Positions 44,740 through 54,185 of a stretch of 64,000 nt of DNA are shown piece after piece. Under the pieces are notes generated by a model that ran no database searches, was not told the DNA's origin, and saw only the letters and a program-made list of their open reading frames with translations. Position numbers and translations under genes: made by a program. Position 1 is the stretch's first letter. Every line of letters begins with the position of its first letter. The stretch lies in assembly GCA_964491915.1 (NCBI GenBank), contig CAZBHS010000015.1:1-64000 (forward strand), read 5' to 3'. Origin of the DNA: JAHELQ01 sp964491915. GTDB taxonomy: Bacteria > Acidobacteriota > Aminicenantia > UBA2199.

Positions 44740-46143
44740 TTACAAATCGTATGTTTGGCCGTATTCGACAATTTCCACCGAAGGTATTCCTAAATCCAGG
44801 AGTTCGCGCTTCAGATTATCCAGCGAATCGGATTCCCCGTGAACGAGGAATATCTTTTTTAAATTTTTCAGTTGCTGTTTTTGGAGCCAATCTTTTATTT
44901 CCCCATAATCTGCGTGGGCTGAAAATTCATTGAGAGTGGCAATCTCAGCGTTTACCTTGTAGGTTTTTCCGAAAATCTTGATTTCCGGATAGCGGTCAAC
45001 CAGCTTGCGGCCAAGGGTGTTGGCTGCCATATAGCCGACGATGGCCACCAGGTTTTTTGGATCTTCGATGTTATTGCGGAGGTGGTGAAGAATCCTTCCG
45101 TTTTCAGCCATTCCGCTGGCGGAGATGATGATGGCCGGTCCCGGATTCTTGTTGATTTCCTTCGACTCTTTCACCGACGTGACATACTTGATATTTTCAA
45201 ATCCAAACGGGTCTATGTTATGGGATGTGAAGGTATCGTATGTCTCCCGGTCGAAGCACTCGGGATGTAATTTGAATATCGCGGTGGCGTTCACCGCCAT
45301 TGGGGAATCGACATAGATCGGAATTCCTGGGATTTTCTTTTCCTGCTGCAATAGGTGGATGAAATAGATTAATTCCTGGGTACGTTCGATTGTGAAGGCG
45401 GGGATGACGATTTTCCCTTTTCTCCCAGCCACTCGCTTGATGACTTTGGCGAGTTCCTGTTTCGCCATGCCGATGGAATCGTGCAACCGGTTGCCGTAGG
45501 TACCCTCCAATACGAGGTAATCGATATCCGAATAGGTTTCAGGGTCCTTGATAATCGGGAGGTTCGCCCTGCCCAAATCTCCGGAAAATCCTATTTTTGT
45601 TCCGTTACCGATTGTCAGGCGGATCATGGATGAGCCCAGGATATGTCCGGCATCCAGAAATTCCGCTTCGATGTTTGGGGCGGGATAAAATGGACGCCGG
45701 TAGTTTATGGTGGCGAACAAATGCATCGTATCGATCACATCCTGCGATTCGTATAGAGGGGAATAGAGTTTCAGATTTCTATCCGGATATTTGGCCGCTT
45801 TTTTTTGCACGTATTCATAATCCTTTTGCTGGATATAGGCGCTGTCCATCAAAATGATGTTGGCGATATCCCGGGTCGCCGAGGTGGAAAAAATATTGCC
45901 GTTAAATCCGTTTTTCACCATAATCGGTAAGGCGCCTGAATGATCGAAATGACCGTGGGTCAACAAAATACTGGACACGTCGCCGGGGGAAAATCTCAAA
46001 TCCCGGTTTTTTAAATAGCTTTCCTCACGGTGTCCCTGGAACATACCGCTATCGATCTGAATAATGTTCCCATCAACACTGAGAAAGTGTTTCGATCCAG
46101 TAACTTCTCTACATGCTCCATGTGAATATAGTTTAATTTCCAT
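44740..46143 (-). CDS. Metallo-beta-lactamase/beta-CASP RNA nuclease-like protein
   Basis: 467 aa. MBL motif LTHGHFDHSGALP near residue 60, DAGHILGSSM near 160, GFSGDLGR near 185; beta-CASP block with VDSPMA, SASGMAENGRI and NEFSAHADYGEIKDWL near 410. Resembles the RNA-processing exonucleases of the CPSF73/Ysh1-like group found in bacteria. Predicted di-zinc enzyme in the cytoplasm. Alone on its transcript. Confidence 0.92.
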   Translation of the reverse strand: MEIKLYSHGACREVTGSKHFLSVDGNIIQIDSGMFQGHREESYLKNRDLRFSPGDVSSILLTHGHFDHSGALPIMVKNGFNGNIFSTSATRDIANIILMDSAYIQQKDYEYVQKKAAKYPDRNLKLYSPLYESQDVIDTMHLFATINYRRPFYPAPNIEAEFLDAGHILGSSMIRLTIGNGTKIGFSGDLGRANLPIIKDPETYSDIDYLVLEGTYGNRLHDSIGMAKQELAKVIKRVAGRKGKIVIPAFTIERTQELIYFIHLLQQEKKIPGIPIYVDSPMAVNATAIFKLHPECFDRETYDTFTSHNIDPFGFENIKYVTSVKESKEINKNPGPAIIISASGMAENGRILHHLRNNIEDPKNLVAIVGYMAANTLGRKLVDRYPEIKIFGKTYKVNAEIATLNEFSAHADYGEIKDWLQKQQLKNLKKIFLVHGESDSLDNLKRELLDLGIPSVEIVEYGQTYDL

Positions 46144-46311
46144 CAGTAAACTATACTATTATTGGAGAATAAGTGCAAGCCTTTTGGGATCCGGGGGTGT
46201 TGGTTCCGGCTATTGCGGACTCCGGGCAATATGATGTTTAAAGGGTTAAATTATTTATTTCTATAGGGGGTATTGAAAATTATTTAAAATTTTTAGATTC
46301 AGCCGATTTAC

Positions 46312-46340
46312 TTGACACAGGAATTTAAAACCTATATCAT
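46312..46340 (+). promoter_or_regulatory. Sigma-70 promoter for the PilZ-CCA unit
   Basis: TTGACA (46312-46317), 17-nt spacer, TATCAT (46335-46340), 33 nt before the ATG. Confidence 0.7.
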
Positions 46341-46372
46341 TTAAAGAAGGTAGAAGCGAGTTTGACTGGAAT

Positions 46373-46906
46373 ATGGATCAATTTATAAGTATTATCAGCG
46401 TAATAGGGTTTACAATATTTGGGGCAGCCATAACTCTCCTTGGGGCTATTTTTTTGCAAAAATGGGAAAACCGGAGAAAAATCCAATTCAAAAAAAGCTT
46501 TAAGGAATTCAGCCAGCAAAATAGTTTGACGTTCAGGGATCTGAGAGCTGTGCCCAGGGTGCTGATCCCTGAAAATCTCGATGTGACGCTCACGTTTGAG
46601 GGAGTAAAAAATTCTTCACGAAAGGCTTTTGTGATGGACGTTTCTTTAAGCGGTTTTGCCACCAGGCTATCGTTCGGGGCGAGAAAAATCAATTTAAATG
46701 AAGAGTTCGATGATGCGGCGGTGGAAACTCCAATCAATACATTCACTATTAAACGGTTGAGGGCGGTCAGGATGGAACCCCAGATAGAGAAACGCGTAAT
46801 GGGGTTTCACATTGTCAAGATCGGCGAAGAACAGTTCGCCGAGTTGAAGACATTCATGGCTCACTTAAACAAGTTCCTGGAAAACGAAAACGGTATTTCG
46901 AGCTAA
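46373..46906 (+). CDS. Membrane-anchored PilZ domain protein
   Basis: 177 aa. One N-terminal transmembrane helix (residues 5-29) followed by basic residues and a PilZ domain: RAVPR (RxxxR, near residue 58) and MDVSLSGFA (D/NxSxxG, near 88) are the c-di-GMP-binding motifs. So it likely binds c-di-GMP at the inner membrane. Only 3 nt separate it from the next gene. The start has only a weak SD. Confidence 0.85.
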   Translation: MDQFISIISVIGFTIFGAAITLLGAIFLQKWENRRKIQFKKSFKEFSQQNSLTFRDLRAVPRVLIPENLDVTLTFEGVKNSSRKAFVMDVSLSGFATRLSFGARKINLNEEFDDAAVETPINTFTIKRLRAVRMEPQIEKRVMGFHIVKIGEEQFAELKTFMAHLNKFLENENGISS

Positions 46907-46909
46907 ACG

Positions 46910-48370
46910 ATGAAATTAGAATCTCTAGACTTTCAATTAAAAGATTTTTTTATAGAAATTTTTCGCGAAGATGTTTTTCTGGTCGGGGGAACGATCCGCG
47001 ATTTTCTTATTTATAAGGGAATCGGCGCGAATCGGGATATTGATCTCCTGGTGGCGGGGCACACATACCGCCAAATCGAGGCGAAGCTCAAACCCTTCGG
47101 CAAGACCAATACTGTCGGGAAGAGCTTTGCGGTGGTCAAATTTTCCAAAGACGGGAGATGTTTTGATATTTCAGTCCCTCGCAGGGATTTTGTCCGGGAC
47201 CCCAATTCCAGTTCCCATAAAAATTTCCGGGTTGAGTCCGGCCCCCACATAACGTTGGAAGATGATCTGCAGCGGAGGGATTTCACCTGTAATTCAATCG
47301 CTCTCCGTCTAATTGACGGAGAAATCATCGATCCCTTCGACGGTATCAGGGCCATTGAGCAAAAGAAAATTTTCATGACGTACCCGGGGACCTTTTTTGA
47401 CGATCCTTTGCGGATTTTGCGATGTGCCCGCTTCGCCTCAGTCCATACGTTCTCCATTGACGAGAGAATCTATCAGGATGCCAGAGATGTCGAACTCGAT
47501 GAATTGAGCAAAGAACGGATCGTGGAAGAATTGTTCCGGTTGTTTTTGGAGTCTGAACAGCCCTCGATCGGGTTGGATGCCTATTTTAAGCTCGCAATAC
47601 TCGAGAAGTTGTTCCCTCAATTGTTTGCGTTGACTCTGACGATTCAGGACGCGGTGTTTCACCCGGAAACCGATGCGTTCGGCCATCATACTGTGTGGGC
47701 TCATACGATGTACGCGGTGGATGTGGCCAGGAAGCTCTGCCGTATCTATGAATTGAGCGATGAGCAAACACTGGCCCTGTTGTTTGCGACGTTGCTCCAC
47801 GATGTGGGAAAGGCTGTGGCGACACGCTGGGAATGGAAGAGGGGGAGGATGACTATCACCTCTCAATTGCATGATTCCCAGGGGGGGAAAATATCGGAAC
47901 AGATTCTGACCGGTTTGGGTATTGAGACCCGGAATCAATTTCCTCTAAAAGAGGTGGTGTTGAAATTAGTGAGAAACCATCACCGGCTGTTCGATCTCTA
48001 CAGGAATCGAGAGGAGATCGGCTTTCGGGCGGTGTCCCGTTTGGTGAAGGATCTGGAAGGTCATGATTTTTTACTTCTCTTGCTTGATTTTGCCGATCGC
48101 CGTTCTCGGGAGCCTGATTACCTGGATTTTGAAAGTATCGATGAGCTTTCCCGGTGGTGGTTGGATACAAAAGAGGAATGGAATATCAACCACGACACGA
48201 TTCAGCCGATGATCATGGGACGGGACCTGATAACATTGGGCGTCCCCCCGGGGCTTGAAATGGGCCGAAAGCTCAAACAATTGTACGAATTGCAATTGGA
48301 TGGCGCTTTCGATACCCGGGAGGCCGGCCTCGAACTATTTATACAATTAAGGAAAGAAGAAAAAATCTAG
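46910..48370 (+). CDS. CCA-adding enzyme / poly(A) polymerase with HD domain
   Basis: 486 aa. Class II nucleotidyltransferase head with FLVGGTIRDFLI near residue 23 and the metal-binding RDIDLLVAG near 43, DDLQRRDFTCNSIA near 115 and the neck motif DPLRILRCARFA near 163; C-terminal HD domain (HTVWAHTMYAV, LLHDVGKAVATRW near 285-310). CCA-adding and poly(A) enzymes cannot be told apart by these motifs. The stop converges with the LanC-like gene, whose last bases overlap it on the other strand. Confidence 0.92.
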   Translation: MKLESLDFQLKDFFIEIFREDVFLVGGTIRDFLIYKGIGANRDIDLLVAGHTYRQIEAKLKPFGKTNTVGKSFAVVKFSKDGRCFDISVPRRDFVRDPNSSSHKNFRVESGPHITLEDDLQRRDFTCNSIALRLIDGEIIDPFDGIRAIEQKKIFMTYPGTFFDDPLRILRCARFASVHTFSIDERIYQDARDVELDELSKERIVEELFRLFLESEQPSIGLDAYFKLAILEKLFPQLFALTLTIQDAVFHPETDAFGHHTVWAHTMYAVDVARKLCRIYELSDEQTLALLFATLLHDVGKAVATRWEWKRGRMTITSQLHDSQGGKISEQILTGLGIETRNQFPLKEVVLKLVRNHHRLFDLYRNREEIGFRAVSRLVKDLEGHDFLLLLLDFADRRSREPDYLDFESIDELSRWWLDTKEEWNINHDTIQPMIMGRDLITLGVPPGLEMGRKLKQLYELQLDGAFDTREAGLELFIQLRKEEKI

Positions 48371-49617
48371 CTGCACAACAGGCAACGGTCCCAGTGGGGT
48401 TCGATTTCTGAGATTGCAGACATGATTGCCATACCGATCCCAGCGATCCCTTCCAGGATGCCGCCGTCGCTCACCCATCCGCCGTATTTCTCAGTGTGCC
48501 AGGCCTTGTATCCGGCAAATCCACCCTCATGGGTTGCGAGGCCAAGTGTGGCGTTGAACCAGTATCTGGCGGTATCTTTAAATTCTTCGATTCCGGTGTA
48601 ATGGTACATCCGGTTGAAGATATGGGCAATACCGGCGCCTCCATGGCAAAGCCCCGCATCGACAACGGCGTTTTCCTTTAGGTCCCTCCGTTTGGCGGCA
48701 TGCAGCATTATCTCGACTGCCCGTGTTTCCAATTCCTTGTCTTTGATGCTCAATGCCGCCTGATATAAGGAGATTCCGATTCCCAGGTCTCCGTAGCACC
48801 ATGCCAGACGGCTGGGGGTCAGCGGCTCGCCTTCCTGGATCCAACTGGGGAAATTAGAGTGAAACTTCCCAATATCGAGCGAGTGGTCCAGCATGTATTT
48901 TATGGAGCCTTTCAGGAGGGTTTCGGATTTTTCTTTGTGAACACTGTGGAGGTTTGTTTTGGCCAGGAAGGCGATGATGCTCGCCAGGCCATGGGACAAA
49001 CTCAGATTGTACCCTTCGGATCCCTCTTCAATATTCAATACCGACCGCCATTTGATGGCCCCTTCGTCTTCTTTTTCACTTACTTTCTCCAACTCGGCGA
49101 CATATTCCGCTAAAAACTTTCCGGCATTCTCATTGGCCAAACGGCTTAAAAAGTAGACGGCGCTTCCAGTGGCTCCATGAAGAAAATCATAGTTTCCTTT
49201 TTCCTGGATGTCCATGATCATGGCTTTGTGTATATAGGCATCGATGTCTTCGAGGATTTCATCCGGATCCGCCTCGATAAAATCGTTTTGCACCAAATGT
49301 TCCACGGCCCAGCCGACGCCTGCCAACCCTGCGGCGAATGTATGGTATGCAAAGCCCTCGTTTATGGTATCGAAAACGTCGGTTATTAATTCCAGGGCTT
49401 TGTCGTAGTATTTCATATCCTGGGTGTATTTTGCATAATAGAAAAGAAATACCGCTTCGCCAGTTATACCTCCAATTAAACCGATCCCTTTCTTTTTGTC
49501 TTTTTCGCTGGTTGTTTTGTTAAGCAGGATATCCGCGATTTCGTTAAGTTTGGCTTTAAGTTTTACAGTTTCCTGTTGGGCGAATATTGGCTGCCAATTG
49601 TTTTTTTCACTTGTCAT
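48367..49617 (-). CDS. LanC-like cyclase family protein
   Basis: 416 aa, soluble alpha-toroid. The zinc ligands of LanC cyclases are present: Cys274 (AWCYGD), Cys324 and His325 (GLCHGGAG), with the catalytic-base-type His209 (LSHG). The GxxxG barrel repeats GLAGVGWA, HGATGSAVYF, GGAGIAHIF, EGIAGIGMA are clear. LanC enzymes close thioether rings in lanthipeptides, but no LanB/LanM dehydratase is in the window. Such genes also accompany GG-type RiPP systems, so a link to the precursor 15 kb away is possible but not shown. The C-terminus ends CLLCS. Confidence 0.88.
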   Translation of the reverse strand: MTSEKNNWQPIFAQQETVKLKAKLNEIADILLNKTTSEKDKKKGIGLIGGITGEAVFLFYYAKYTQDMKYYDKALELITDVFDTINEGFAYHTFAAGLAGVGWAVEHLVQNDFIEADPDEILEDIDAYIHKAMIMDIQEKGNYDFLHGATGSAVYFLSRLANENAGKFLAEYVAELEKVSEKEDEGAIKWRSVLNIEEGSEGYNLSLSHGLASIIAFLAKTNLHSVHKEKSETLLKGSIKYMLDHSLDIGKFHSNFPSWIQEGEPLTPSRLAWCYGDLGIGISLYQAALSIKDKELETRAVEIMLHAAKRRDLKENAVVDAGLCHGGAGIAHIFNRMYHYTGIEEFKDTARYWFNATLGLATHEGGFAGYKAWHTEKYGGWVSDGGILEGIAGIGMAIMSAISEIEPHWDRCLLCS

Positions 49618-49715
49618 ATCTGTCTCCCATTTATTTGGTTTCCTCTGAAATAATGTAAATAATGTTATATTCTTTTAACAAAAAAAAGTCAATGACGGAT
49701 ACATTTCTTGTCTTG

Positions 49716-50798
49716 TTATTCAGTCGCTTTGGGTAATTGATTGGTTTCCATGGCCACCAGGATGGCGGAAGCCCTGTTTTTCACCCCCAGCTTTTTGAAT
49801 ACCCGGTTAACATGAGTTTTAACAGTACTTTCGCTGATGAATAACTTTTCGGCGATGTCCTTATTCGACAGTCCAAGGGAAAGAGCTTTCAGGATTTCTT
49901 GCTCACGTATTGTGAGCTTGAAGTTTTTGGCGGATCCCGAAAGGTTCTGGGGGAACAGCGAGTAGGCGTCTTTTACTGATTTAATAAGGGTTTTACGGCT
50001 GGCCCAGATTTCTCCGTCATGTATCAATTGCAGCGCTTTGTACATCTGTTCAGAATCAAGGTCCCGCGCGAAGAACCCTCTGACGTCCATTTTGAGAAGT
50101 TCGATTTTTTCTTCTTCTCCCAGATTTTCATTGATGATCACCAATTTGGTTCCCGGCAGCGCTCTCTGTACCTTGTAAATTTTTGTGAATTGATTGTTGT
50201 TTTTCTTGAAGTTGCATGGAGCGCAGATCAATGCGATTTTGATCTCCGGTAATTCCCTCTGGATATTGAAGTACTCGATGGAGGAAACGGCTTTAACGAG
50301 GTTAAATTGGGATTGTTTCGCTGAAAAGCTTTCCAGGCTTTCACGGATTAGGGAATGGCTGCATGCAAGGATGATGGGGATACGTCCCGAAACTGAGTTC
50401 CCCTGTTTTTTCTTGAGCAGGCGCGCATCCTCGATGGCCCTGGTTAGAATGCCGAGGATTTTTTCATTGTCTTCATCTTTCGAGATATAATCGTATATAC
50501 CGACTTTCATGGCTTTTACCGCGGTTTCGTATGATGGGAATCCCGTTAACATAATGACCGGCAAATCCGGTGAGATCTCTTTCAGTTTTTCCGTGATCTC
50601 GATGCCGGTTTCGTTTTCCAGTTTATAATCGACCAGAGCGATATCCACCGGGTGGCGGGCAACTCGCTCTTTCGCTTCTTCGCCGCATGACGCGGTGAGC
50701 ACTCGGAATCCTTCGTTGCTAAGCCATAATTTTATGCTGTCGCGGACATTTGGGTTATCATCCACCACAAGAATTGTTTTTTGCAAAAGATTAATCAA
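49716..50798 (-). CDS. Response regulator with receiver, degenerate second receiver and LuxR HTH
   Basis: 360 aa. First receiver (8-125) has Asp13/Asp14, phospho-acceptor Asp57 (ALVDYKL) and Lys107 (YISKDE). A second receiver-like domain (about 140-265, IPIILACSHSLIRESL) has lost the phospho-Asp: the matching strand reads IALICAPC. The NarL-type HTH follows (about 290-350: LTIREQEILKALSLGLSNKD). Overlaps the sensor kinase by 8 nt, so it is its cognate regulator. The dead receiver probably gates DNA binding or dimerisation. Confidence 0.9.
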   Translation of the reverse strand: MINLLQKTILVVDDNPNVRDSIKLWLSNEGFRVLTASCGEEAKERVARHPVDIALVDYKLENETGIEITEKLKEISPDLPVIMLTGFPSYETAVKAMKVGIYDYISKDEDNEKILGILTRAIEDARLLKKKQGNSVSGRIPIILACSHSLIRESLESFSAKQSQFNLVKAVSSIEYFNIQRELPEIKIALICAPCNFKKNNNQFTKIYKVQRALPGTKLVIINENLGEEEKIELLKMDVRGFFARDLDSEQMYKALQLIHDGEIWASRKTLIKSVKDAYSLFPQNLSGSAKNFKLTIREQEILKALSLGLSNKDIAEKLFISESTVKTHVNRVFKKLGVKNRASAILVAMETNQLPKATE

Positions 50799-52548
50799 TT
50801 TTGCCTCCTTTTGCTATTGGAAGTTTGATGATAAATCGGGCACCATCCTTATAAGAGCTGTCGTGGATGATTTCCCCATTGTGGTTTTTAATGATGTTGT
50901 GCGCTACATACAACCCCAACCCTACGCCGCTCTCTTCTTTGGAAGAGACAAATGGTTCGAACAACCGGTTTTTGATTTTCGCTGGAATACCCGGCCCGTT
51001 ATCTGTCAGGTGTACTTCGTAGTATTGTCCGCTCTGTTCCCTCAGTATTGCCAGGTGGATTTTCCCTTTCCCTTTTTCCACAGCTTCGACTGCGTTGATG
51101 ATGAAGTTGATGAATACCTGCTTCAACTTTCCGGCAGATCCGTAAATAATCGAATCCTCGATAAGATCTGTAGTGATTTTAACCCCCTCCAGTTTCTTTC
51201 CCCATTTCAATATTTCGATCGATTCACTGAGCGCTTGATGCAAGTTTGCCTGCGCCAGTTCTCCTGAGTCCCAACGGTGGTAACTGAGTAATTTCGACGT
51301 GATCCCCCGGACTCGCTGGATCTCCGATTCCATCAATCCCATCGCTTCCTCGTATAAATCCGGATCTCTATCACTCACTTTTTTGATAACTTGCACACAA
51401 TTACTGATGGCCAACATCGGGTTGTTTATTTCATGTGCGACGCTCGACGCCATACGGCCCATGTTTACCAGACGTTCTTGTGATTCTATAATTTTGTTGA
51501 TGTCATCGCAGTGATTGTGTTCCGCCAGTAGTTTGTCGAGGATCGCGTTGATGTGTTCAATCAGAAGGGATATTTGATCGTCGCTGGGATCGACCGGCAG
51601 CCTGGCGTCTAAGTCGTCTTCGTCTTCAATCTTTTCCACCGCTTTCGAGATGTTGATGACCCGTCTCAATAATAAACGAAAAATTACGAAGTATAAAAAA
51701 ATCGCGATCAAAATAATAGACAGAGAATGAATAGAGATAAACGAGAATGTTCTTTGGTTGACCACAGAAAATATTTTATCATCTGTAATGACTTTCAGGA
51801 TAAAAGCCGGATTGTTGCCCACATCCCTGAGCAGGAAAAAAATGGTCATCCGTTCGCTGTCTTCTTCTACTCTGAGGTTCTGGGGGGCCACCAGCTTTAG
51901 GTAATCCTTAAACTCCGCATCCCGGTGTTTCAAAAATATTTCGACATTTTCTTGTAGGTTGGCGGAGATCTCTTTTATCAGGTTTTTGTCGATGAAGCGA
52001 CCGACGGTAAAGACTCCCAATATTTCATCTTCGCTCCCGGGCACTGGAATGGGGAACGAGGTGATCATCAAGGGACCCATGGGGGTGTCGAAGAAATTGT
52101 TGAATTCTCCGGGCAAGAAGTCCATTTGCTCGTGGAGGGCGTGAATTTTATTGTCGATTTTCAGTTGGCGGATGCCGATTTCTCCAAGGGCTTTACTATA
52201 ACAACGGTAGTAGATAAGCGAACGGTTTTTTTTGGCGATGAGAACAAAATGAAGCGTATCGCTGTCATACAGTTCTTCGGCGAATGCTCCAAGATCAAGC
52301 TTTTTAACCGGATTTTCGATAAATTCCGCCATTTTAGGTGACACCGACCATTCTTCCGCCAACATGGAAATATATTGGTTTTCTACCTCCATCGCCTGGA
52401 TTAGTTTCTTTCTAAGGCGAGTGATGTAGACCATTTTCTGTTCATCGAGGGAGGCCATGATGGTGGAATTCATGTTTAAAAAAAGAGAAAGCAGGAGTAG
52501 AACTATTATGAGCATTAACACTAACACCAGTTTCTTTTTTATGCACAT
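50791..52548 (-). CDS. Membrane sensor histidine kinase
   Basis: 585 aa. Transmembrane helix 7-28, a periplasmic sensor domain (about 30-270, cache-like by length), a second helix (about 275-297), HAMP (300-350), then HisKA with phospho-acceptor His372 in SSVAHEINNPM and HATPase_c (NFIINAVEAVE, DNGPGIPAKI, GVGLGLYVAHNI). NtrB/ZraS-like kinase core although the partner regulator is NarL-type. Cotranslated with it (8-nt overlap). The signal is unknown. Confidence 0.93.
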   Translation of the reverse strand: MCIKKKLVLVLMLIIVLLLLSLFLNMNSTIMASLDEQKMVYITRLRKKLIQAMEVENQYISMLAEEWSVSPKMAEFIENPVKKLDLGAFAEELYDSDTLHFVLIAKKNRSLIYYRCYSKALGEIGIRQLKIDNKIHALHEQMDFLPGEFNNFFDTPMGPLMITSFPIPVPGSEDEILGVFTVGRFIDKNLIKEISANLQENVEIFLKHRDAEFKDYLKLVAPQNLRVEEDSERMTIFFLLRDVGNNPAFILKVITDDKIFSVVNQRTFSFISIHSLSIILIAIFLYFVIFRLLLRRVINISKAVEKIEDEDDLDARLPVDPSDDQISLLIEHINAILDKLLAEHNHCDDINKIIESQERLVNMGRMASSVAHEINNPMLAISNCVQVIKKVSDRDPDLYEEAMGLMESEIQRVRGITSKLLSYHRWDSGELAQANLHQALSESIEILKWGKKLEGVKITTDLIEDSIIYGSAGKLKQVFINFIINAVEAVEKGKGKIHLAILREQSGQYYEVHLTDNGPGIPAKIKNRLFEPFVSSKEESGVGLGLYVAHNIIKNHNGEIIHDSSYKDGARFIIKLPIAKGGKID

Positions 52549-52806
52549 GGATTACTTTCTGATTATAAAAGAATATTAAAAAAAATACAACTATCTTTTG
52601 AGATTGCAACTAAAGTTGTAGGATTTTTGCAAATGAATTTCATACTAAACTTACACACTATGGATGATTGAAGAAAATTTTACCGGTGACTGCGCTTTCA
52701 GCGACGCATGACCGGAATCGCCCCGGGCCTAGCCCGGAATACCGGCTACCGGGCCGCTGCCGTTAGTATCGGGCGGCGCAGAAGATGCCGATTTTTGGGG
52801 GAGACC
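52549..52806. other. Divergent intergenic region with GC-rich palindromes
   Basis: No gene. It contains a GC-rich island (about 52680-52790) with the perfect hairpin CCGGGC-cta-GCCCGG at 52723-52737 flanked by further CCGG steps, in contrast to the AT-rich flanks. It may be an extragenic palindrome. The plus-strand promoter follows. Confidence 0.5.
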
Positions 52807-52835
52807 TTGACAAAAAATGAAAAAAAGTCTAAAAT
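52807..52835 (+). promoter_or_regulatory. Sigma-70 promoter for the S1-thiD unit
   Basis: TTGACA (52807-52812), 17-nt spacer, TAAAAT (52830-52835). Confidence 0.7.
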
Positions 52836-52958
52836 TCTTTATTAATCGGCTTTTAGCCCCGGAAACACTATTCCTTTTTCTTAGTGGAAGAGAAACTGAT
52901 GGCTGTGGTTTCCGGTTGTGCTAGAAGGGGATCGAAAAATCATGAATCGAGGAAGGCA

Positions 52959-54185
52959 ATGGCAAAAAAAATTAGCGATCAAAAAAACCAGGAGGGACAG
53001 GAAGAACAGAGTTTCTCGCAACTATTGGAGGAATCATTTGATAAACAGGTAGAATCTCTAGACATCGGCGCGCAGGTGGATGCGAAGGTTGTGGCTATCA
53101 ACGACGACAATGTGTTCCTGGACCTGGGGACCCGGCTGGAGGGATCCATCAGGAAAAACCAGTTTATGGATGGAGAAAATCTAGCTATATCGGAAGGCGA
53201 TACGGTCAAGGTATTTGTTGTCGGCAAAAAGGGCGGATTTTACTTGTGCTCGCGTTATATGGGCGCTCCTCCTGTAGAGAAAAAAAGTAAGACTAAAGAC
53301 GCCGGATCGGTTTATATCCAGGAATCGTTTGAACTGGGACGTCCTGTTCAGGGGAAAGTGATTGCAGTCAATAAAGGCGGCTTTGATGTTGAAATCAAAG
53401 GCCAAAAAGCGTTTTGTCCCATTTCGCAGATCGACTTGAGATATTGCGAAAAACCGGATGAACATTTGGAAAAGAGCTATACATTTATGATCTCCAGATA
53501 TGAAGAAGACGGCAGAAATGTCGTTGTCAGCCGTAGGGAATATCTACAGAAAGAAAAAGACAAAGTTGTCGAGGAATTCTGGCTCAAACTCGGCTTGGAT
53601 GAAGTGTTCGATGGAACCGTCACCAATGTCGCCAGCTACGGCGCGTTTGTGGACATCGGCGGCGTCGAGGGTTTGCTGCATGTATCGGAGATTTCTTATG
53701 AAAAGATCGGCGATGCCAGGGATGTTCTGAAGCCTGGACAGGAAGTGAAGGTTGCCGTCATCGATCTGGACAAGGATGCCCGGAAGATCTCCCTCTCCAT
53801 CAAAATCATGCTGGATGATCCATGGGATGAGGCTGTTAAGACTCTATCCGCCGGCAAGGAGTTTCAGGGTAAGGTTGTCCGCTTGAAACAATTCGGCGCT
53901 TTTGTGGAATTGTTTCCCGGTATCGACGGATTGGTGCATATTTCCAAACTGGGAGCCGAACGGCGCATCGATCACCCCAAAGAGGTTGTCAAAGTGGGCG
54001 ACACGGTGAAGGTTCGTGTTCTTGAGATCGATGAAAATACCCGTAGAATTTCGCTCACCATGGAACAGGAAGAAGACGATTATGCCTCAGAGCTCGAACG
54101 TATCAAAAAAGAACAAGACTCATCCTCCCAGAAATCCGTAGGTACACTGGGCGGTCTCCTGGACGAAGCCCTCAAGAAAAAATAG
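52959..54185 (+). CDS. S1 RNA-binding-repeat protein (RpsA-like)
   Basis: About 408 aa. Four S1 domains: roughly 38-105 (IGAQVDAKVVAINDDNVFLD), 125-195, 212-285 (FDGTVTNVASYGAFVDIGG) and 298-370 (FQGKVVRLKQFGAFVELFPG). This is shorter than E. coli S1 (six repeats) and similar to the four-repeat forms of other phyla; it may be ribosomal protein S1 itself or a paralogue. Start at ATG 52959 (MAKKISDQKN) preferred because GAGGAAGG precedes it; a GTG at 52884 and ATG at 52899 would add a nondescript 20-25-residue head. ThiD starts immediately after its stop. Confidence 0.85.
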   Translation: MAKKISDQKNQEGQEEQSFSQLLEESFDKQVESLDIGAQVDAKVVAINDDNVFLDLGTRLEGSIRKNQFMDGENLAISEGDTVKVFVVGKKGGFYLCSRYMGAPPVEKKSKTKDAGSVYIQESFELGRPVQGKVIAVNKGGFDVEIKGQKAFCPISQIDLRYCEKPDEHLEKSYTFMISRYEEDGRNVVVSRREYLQKEKDKVVEEFWLKLGLDEVFDGTVTNVASYGAFVDIGGVEGLLHVSEISYEKIGDARDVLKPGQEVKVAVIDLDKDARKISLSIKIMLDDPWDEAVKTLSAGKEFQGKVVRLKQFGAFVELFPGIDGLVHISKLGAERRIDHPKEVVKVGDTVKVRVLEIDENTRRISLTMEQEEDDYASELERIKKEQDSSSQKSVGTLGGLLDEALKKK

